Shown here: piece after piece, positions 60,064 to 64,000 of the stretch
Layout: every line of letters starts with the position of its first letter
Numbering within the stretch: the first letter of the stretch is position 1
Assembly: GCF_030548175.1 (NCBI RefSeq)
Contig: NZ_JAUORX010000001.1
Coordinates: 248,001-312,000, forward strand
Direction of reading: 5' to 3'
Source of the DNA: Cognatishimia sp. 1_MG-2023
GTDB lineage: Bacteria; Pseudomonadota; Alphaproteobacteria; Rhodobacterales; Rhodobacteraceae
Length of the DNA: 64,000 bases
The notes under the pieces: model-generated
Told to the model about the DNA's origin: nothing
What the model saw: only the letters and a program-made list of their open reading frames with translations
Databases searched by the model: none
Position numbers and translations under genes: made by a program

Positions 60064-61131
60064 TTACGTGATTTTCGGCATTTGTTGCGTGGCACAGTGA
60101 ATACCGCCACCCAAATAGCCCAAGGCATCCACGTTCAACACCACCACCTCACGCCCCGGATAATGCCGTTCCAGTGCATCACGCGCTCTTGCATCTGCCC
60201 GGCTATCACCAAACTGCGCGGCAATCACCGCACCATTACAGACGTAGTAATTCGCATAAGACGCCACAAAATCATCATCCTGCGCGCGCGGCCACTTCGG
60301 CTCATCAATCACATCCACAGAAAGCCCAGCGCGCTGCAAAGCGTCATGGGTCTCCACCGCCGCTATATGAAACGGGTCATTTCGATCCACCTGCGACGGC
60401 AAGTTCATCAACACCCGCCCAGCGCCGGTAAACCGCGCCAAGCTATCAATGTGGTAATCCGTAATGTCCAGATTATACACACCCTTAGACCAGATCATCC
60501 GATCCGCCCCATAAGCCGCCAATAACCTCGCCTCTATCTCATCGCGCGACAGTCCAGCATTCCGGTTCTTATTCACCCAAGAGCTTTCATGCGCCATCAG
60601 CAACCCGTGCCCGTCGTGTTCAACCCCACCGGCCTCGCCGATCAAGCCACTGCTCACAACATCCAGCCCCAACCGATCCGCCACACGCACAGCGACACCG
60701 CGATCATTGCGATGCACCTGCTTGTTGCCCCAACCGTTAAACTGCAAATGGCTCACAACCAACGCGCCATCCCGCACAGCGAACAAAGGTCCACTATCAC
60801 GACACCACAAATCCTCGGTCGGAATATCCCAAATCTCAACACGATCCGACAACAGCTTGCGCATCTCCCGATGCATCCTAGCATCTGCCAGCATCACAAC
60901 CGGTTCGAAATCAACAATCGTATTGGCAATATCGGCAATCGCTTGCTTTGTTTCATCCAACGCCCAGCGCTCGGCATAAACTTTGCGACTATTGGGCCAT
61001 TGCATAAGGGTCCGCTCATGCGGCCCCTCTTCGGGTGGAACATACAAACCAGTCACAGCCTCCCCAAACGCAGAACGGCCAAAGCTTAATGCTCCGGCCA
61101 TCCCAATCATCATATCTCTGCGTCTCAGCAT
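60064..61131 (-). CDS. Agmatine deiminase family protein with a probable Tat signal
   Basis: 355-residue peptidyl-arginine-deiminase-type enzyme. WCRDSGP (109-115), HFD-like stretch NLDITDYHIDSLARF with H227, and the C-terminal nucleophile Cys346 in GGGIHCATQQMP are the guanidino-hydrolase motifs; agmatine would be converted to N-carbamoylputrescine and ammonia. Unlike the cytoplasmic enzymes it begins with MLRRRDMMIGMAGALSF, which fits a Tat-type export signal, so it may act in the periplasm. It starts 6 bp after malate synthase G and is probably cotranscribed. Confidence 0.85.
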   Translation of the reverse strand: MLRRRDMMIGMAGALSFGRSAFGEAVTGLYVPPEEGPHERTLMQWPNSRKVYAERWALDETKQAIADIANTIVDFEPVVMLADARMHREMRKLLSDRVEIWDIPTEDLWCRDSGPLFAVRDGALVVSHLQFNGWGNKQVHRNDRGVAVRVADRLGLDVVSSGLIGEAGGVEHDGHGLLMAHESSWVNKNRNAGLSRDEIEARLLAAYGADRMIWSKGVYNLDITDYHIDSLARFTGAGRVLMNLPSQVDRNDPFHIAAVETHDALQRAGLSVDVIDEPKWPRAQDDDFVASYANYYVCNGAVIAAQFGDSRADARARDALERHYPGREVVVLNVDALGYLGGGIHCATQQMPKIT

Positions 61132-61137
61132 ATGCGC

Positions 61138-63276
61138 TTACGACGCCTTTAGCTCTAGCCGACGCCCATGCAACACAGGCTCGGTATACCCAGACGGCTG
61201 AATACGTCCCTTAAAGACCAGATCACAGGCCGCTTGAAAGGCAATCCCATCAAACCCCGGCGCCATAGGCGTATACAGCGGATCACCCGCATTCTGCCCA
61301 TCCACAACGGCCGCCATCTTATGCATCGCTTTCATCACGTCTTGGGCATTCACCACATCATGATGCAGCCAGTTCGCAATATGCTGCGAGCTAATCCGAC
61401 AAGTCGCACGATCTTCCATCAATCCTACGTCATTGATATCCGGCACCTTCGAACAACCCACCCCTTGATCAACCCAACGCACGACATAGCCAAGGATACC
61501 CTGCGCGTTATTCTCAATCTCGCGCTGGATGTCTTCGGCACTCCAATCAGGGTTGACCGCCAAAGGTATCTCTAAGATCTCATCCACAGAGGCACGACGC
61601 CCCCCAGCAAGCAGCTTATCCTGCACCCCCATCACATCGACCTTATGGTAATGCAGCGCATGCAAGGTCGCAGCCGTTGGGCTAGGCACCCAAGCACAGG
61701 TGGCACCCGCCTCTGGATGGCCCACCTTCTGTTTAATCATAGCGGCCATCATATCCGGCATGGCCCACATGCCCTTACCGATCTGCGCCTTACCCTTTAG
61801 ACCGCATTCCAAACCGATATCGACGTTCAGCGCCTCATAGGCCGCAATCCAGCCTTCGCCCTTAATTGCGTCTTTGCGCAAGAAAGGCCCCGCCTCCATG
61901 GAGGTATGAATCTCATCCCCAGTCCGATCCAAGAACCCAGTGTTGATAAACGCCACCCGAGACTTCGCCGCCCGGATGCATTCCTTTAGGTTCACAGAGG
62001 TCCGGCGCTCTTCATCCATGATACCGATCTTGACGGTATTGGCAGGCAGCCCCAGCACCTCTTCGACATAGCCAAAAATCTTATCCGCAAAGGCAACCTC
62101 TTCTGGCCCATGCATCTTTGGCTTCACGATATACACGGACCCTTTGACAGAGTTCCCGCTCTCCCGCTGTAAATCATGCTTGGCAATCATCACCGTGGTC
62201 AGCGCATCCATCAGCCCTTCGTAGATTTCATTCCCATCACGATCCAACACTGTGGGATTTGTCATCAGATGCCCCACGTTCCGCACCCACAACAACGCGC
62301 GCCCCTTTAGGCTACGCTGCGTTCCGGCTGCGGTGTTATACGCCAGATCATCATTCAAACGACGAGTTACAGTCTTACCGCCCTTCTCAAAACTCTCTTC
62401 CAGATCACCCTTCATCAACCCCAGCCAATTGGCATAGGCCTGCACCTTTTCCTCTGCATCCACACAGGCAACAGAGTCTTCGCAATCCATAATCGCGGAA
62501 ACCGCACTCTCTAGGATCACATCCGCAATCCCCGCAGGGTCCGTCTTGCCAATGGAATGGCTTGGGTTAATCACCACGCGGATATGCAGACCATTCTTAA
62601 CAAAGATGATCTGTGTAAGGTCATCGGTAATCCCACGGAACTGCTGAGGCTTCGCCAATGGAAACGCCCCATTCGCCGTAACCGCCACAAACTGACCATC
62701 CTGAAAATCAAATCCCTTCGCATCAGCCCAAGCACAGCCCTCAAACGGAACCGCCTCATCCAGATGCGCCTTCGCTGCGGCAACAACCTTGGCCCCACGC
62801 GCTGCGTCAAACCCTTTACCCTCTGGCAAGTCGCCCAGCGCATCCGTGCCGTAGAAGCCATCATACAAAGACCCCCACCGCGCATTCGCTGCATTCAACG
62901 CATAACGCGCATTGGTAACAGGCACGACCAACTGCGGCCCCGGAACCAATGCGATCTCTGGATCAACATTCGAGGTCTCTATCTGAAAATCATCCCCCTC
63001 AGGCAACAGATACCCAATCTCTTGCAAGAACGCCTTATAAGCCACCGCATCATGCGCCTGCCCCCGACGCGCACTGTGCCACGCATCAATCTGCTGCTGC
63101 AAATCCTCACGCTTCTGCAAAAGCGCTGCATTCTCTGGCCCAAACGCATGCGCCAGATGGCTCAACCCATCCCAAAACGCATCCACAGAGACCCCACTAC
63201 CGGGCAAAGCCTGCCCTTCAATGAAATCCACATACTCTGCAGCAACCTGCAACCCTGCTTTTTCGATACGCGACAT
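61138..63276 (-). CDS. glcB: Malate synthase G
   Basis: 712-residue enzyme that condenses glyoxylate with acetyl-CoA to malate. The large form G (not the shorter A form) is indicated by length and stretches such as [42 protein letters not shown] (in part), [14 protein letters not shown]-like [58 protein letters not shown] and [22 protein letters not shown] with DRAT. GGGGAGATC precedes the ATG. It allows growth on glycolate or C2 compounds; no isocitrate lyase gene is in the window. Confidence 0.96.
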   Translation of the reverse strand: MSRIEKAGLQVAAEYVDFIEGQALPGSGVSVDAFWDGLSHLAHAFGPENAALLQKREDLQQQIDAWHSARRGQAHDAVAYKAFLQEIGYLLPEGDDFQIETSNVDPEIALVPGPQLVVPVTNARYALNAANARWGSLYDGFYGTDALGDLPEGKGFDAARGAKVVAAAKAHLDEAVPFEGCAWADAKGFDFQDGQFVAVTANGAFPLAKPQQFRGITDDLTQIIFVKNGLHIRVVINPSHSIGKTDPAGIADVILESAVSAIMDCEDSVACVDAEEKVQAYANWLGLMKGDLEESFEKGGKTVTRRLNDDLAYNTAAGTQRSLKGRALLWVRNVGHLMTNPTVLDRDGNEIYEGLMDALTTVMIAKHDLQRESGNSVKGSVYIVKPKMHGPEEVAFADKIFGYVEEVLGLPANTVKIGIMDEERRTSVNLKECIRAAKSRVAFINTGFLDRTGDEIHTSMEAGPFLRKDAIKGEGWIAAYEALNVDIGLECGLKGKAQIGKGMWAMPDMMAAMIKQKVGHPEAGATCAWVPSPTAATLHALHYHKVDVMGVQDKLLAGGRRASVDEILEIPLAVNPDWSAEDIQREIENNAQGILGYVVRWVDQGVGCSKVPDINDVGLMEDRATCRISSQHIANWLHHDVVNAQDVMKAMHKMAAVVDGQNAGDPLYTPMAPGFDGIAFQAACDLVFKGRIQPSGYTEPVLHGRRLELKAS

Positions 63277-63518
63277 GGATGATCTCCCCGCAAATTAATC
63301 TGTTGCGCCAAGTGTTAGGTCAATTCCGCGAAGTCAGCAACAAACTGGACAAAGAACTATACCAAAATCAGCTTCGCATTTTTCAGGGTAATGCCCAGAC
63401 AAGACCAACTGCCCCTAAGCCACAAAGCTTGCCATCCCATGAACTTCGCGCAAAAACTGGTGGGACAGCTATATTTTTCCCGCACCGCGGACCAACATAT
63501 TTCAGAAAGACCTAACGA

Positions 63519-63884
63519 ATGCGCAAACCCTTCGTGTCTGCCCTTATCGTCGCCACACTACTAACCGGGACGGCGACAGCCCAACAATCCAACATCCTAT
63601 CTGGCACTCAAGTCGCCCAACAGATCACCGGCCAAAGCTTTCGATATAACGGCCACATCAATGGCCAATACTATTCCGGCTCAATGCAGTTCAAAAGCAA
63701 CAAAACCCTAAAAGTCGCCACAGAAAGCCAAGCCCCCGACGGCGGCACATGGCGCATCGAAGGCAACCAGCTCTGCACCCGCCTCACCGAACTCCGCGCT
63801 GGCCGCGAAACCTGCTTCACCCTACGCCAGTTTTCTGCCGACCAATTCAGAACCAGCCACGGATTCACACTGAAGCGGCAGTGA
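63519..63884 (+). CDS. Small secreted protein of unknown function
   Basis: 121-residue protein with a signal peptide (MRKPFVSALIVATLLTGTATAQ, cut near residue 21). The mature part contains FRYNGHINGQYYSGSMQFKS (about 43-62), DGGTWRIEGNQLCTRLTEL (in part) and a second Cys in RETCFTLRQF, likely a disulfide pair. A lipocalin- or beta-sandwich-like shape is plausible, but no family is recognised. The Shine-Dalgarno is weak. The upstream 242 bp to malate synthase G hold no recognised gene. Confidence 0.8.
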   Translation: MRKPFVSALIVATLLTGTATAQQSNILSGTQVAQQITGQSFRYNGHINGQYYSGSMQFKSNKTLKVATESQAPDGGTWRIEGNQLCTRLTELRAGRETCFTLRQFSADQFRTSHGFTLKRQ

Positions 63885-64000
63885 GCCAACGCAGGACAAG
63901 AATTTCACATTGAAGCCTTTTACCAGCAGCATCCTAGACCAGTGTTCAGCCGCAATAGCTGAACTTAACCTTACGCGACAGCGCAGAGGGCTACTTGTCT
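63885..64000. other. Window end, no gene recognised
   Basis: The last 116 bases hold a perfect 7-bp hairpin GTTCAGC/GCTGAAC (63944-63964) with a 7-base loop and no T run. It could end the transcript of the secreted-protein gene or belong to a gene outside the window. Confidence 0.4.

Noticed and set aside
63279-63515. 78-codon plus-strand frame upstream of the secreted protein
   Set aside because: Its start is the complement of the malate synthase Shine-Dalgarno; composition is unconvincing and no ribosome site is seen. Not fully excluded.

Overview
The window looks like a stretch of core chromosome from a marine, Roseobacter-type alphaproteobacterium (Rhodobacteraceae). The evidence is a 14-gene complex I (nuo) operon interleaved with small genes typical of that family (DUF5333, DUF5337, lipoproteins), a NuoE with an Ala/Lys-rich tail and helix-hairpin-helix end, a stand-alone Hint-domain protein, RNase J next to coaX and birA, and a complete leucine-degradation (liu) operon. 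Base composition looks moderate by eye (not counted). Genes are packed very tightly, with many start/stop overlaps. I see no rRNA, tRNA, CRISPR array, insertion sequence or prophage.

Layout. 1-4274 (minus): the 3' part of an ABC ATPase gene, a sodium:solute symporter, the alkylpurine glycosylase AlkC and a short-chain dehydrogenase lacking the usual Tyr/Lys catalytic pair. 4411-11412 (plus): Hint protein, release factor 3, two coupled glycosyltransferases and an RhlE-type RNA helicase with a structured leader, ended by strong terminators. 11541-14754 (minus): birA-coaX-rnj. 14857-31893 (minus): the complete nuo operon, nuoA to nuoN, ended by its own terminator. 32257-39402 (minus): liuA-liuB-liuD-GST-liuE-liuC, taking isovaleryl-CoA to acetyl-CoA and acetoacetate. 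39507-43389: a LysR regulator divergent from an EamA exporter, a DegT-type aminotransferase and a phosphoglycolate-phosphatase-like HAD enzyme. 43534-47398 (plus): glmU-glmS-alkD, linked by TAATG junctions. 47395-52565: a lipoprotein, moaA and two M20 peptidases plus a DUF3422 protein. 52716-56276 (minus): a VOC protein and the pntAB transhydrogenase. 56729-58586: a YjbR protein and a TetR/SDR divergent pair with a palindromic control region. 58588-63276 (minus): a glutamine amidotransferase, GlcG, an exported agmatine-deiminase-like enzyme and malate synthase G. 63519-63884 (plus): a small secreted protein.

How they fit together. NADH from leucine and other oxidation feeds complex I, while PntAB balances NADH and NADPH; malate synthase G, GlcG and the phosphoglycolate phosphatase point to glycolate/glyoxylate use; GlmU/GlmS supply UDP-GlcNAc. 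The most unusual features are the extra genes inside the nuo operon, among them two tiny predicted membrane proteins (44 and 38 residues) locked between nuo genes by one-base start/stop overlaps. Other points of interest are a family-wide short intergenic element (two copies), a palindrome carrying two divergent -35 boxes between the TetR and SDR genes, and three convergent gene pairs whose stop codons overlap. No defence or mobile system was found.
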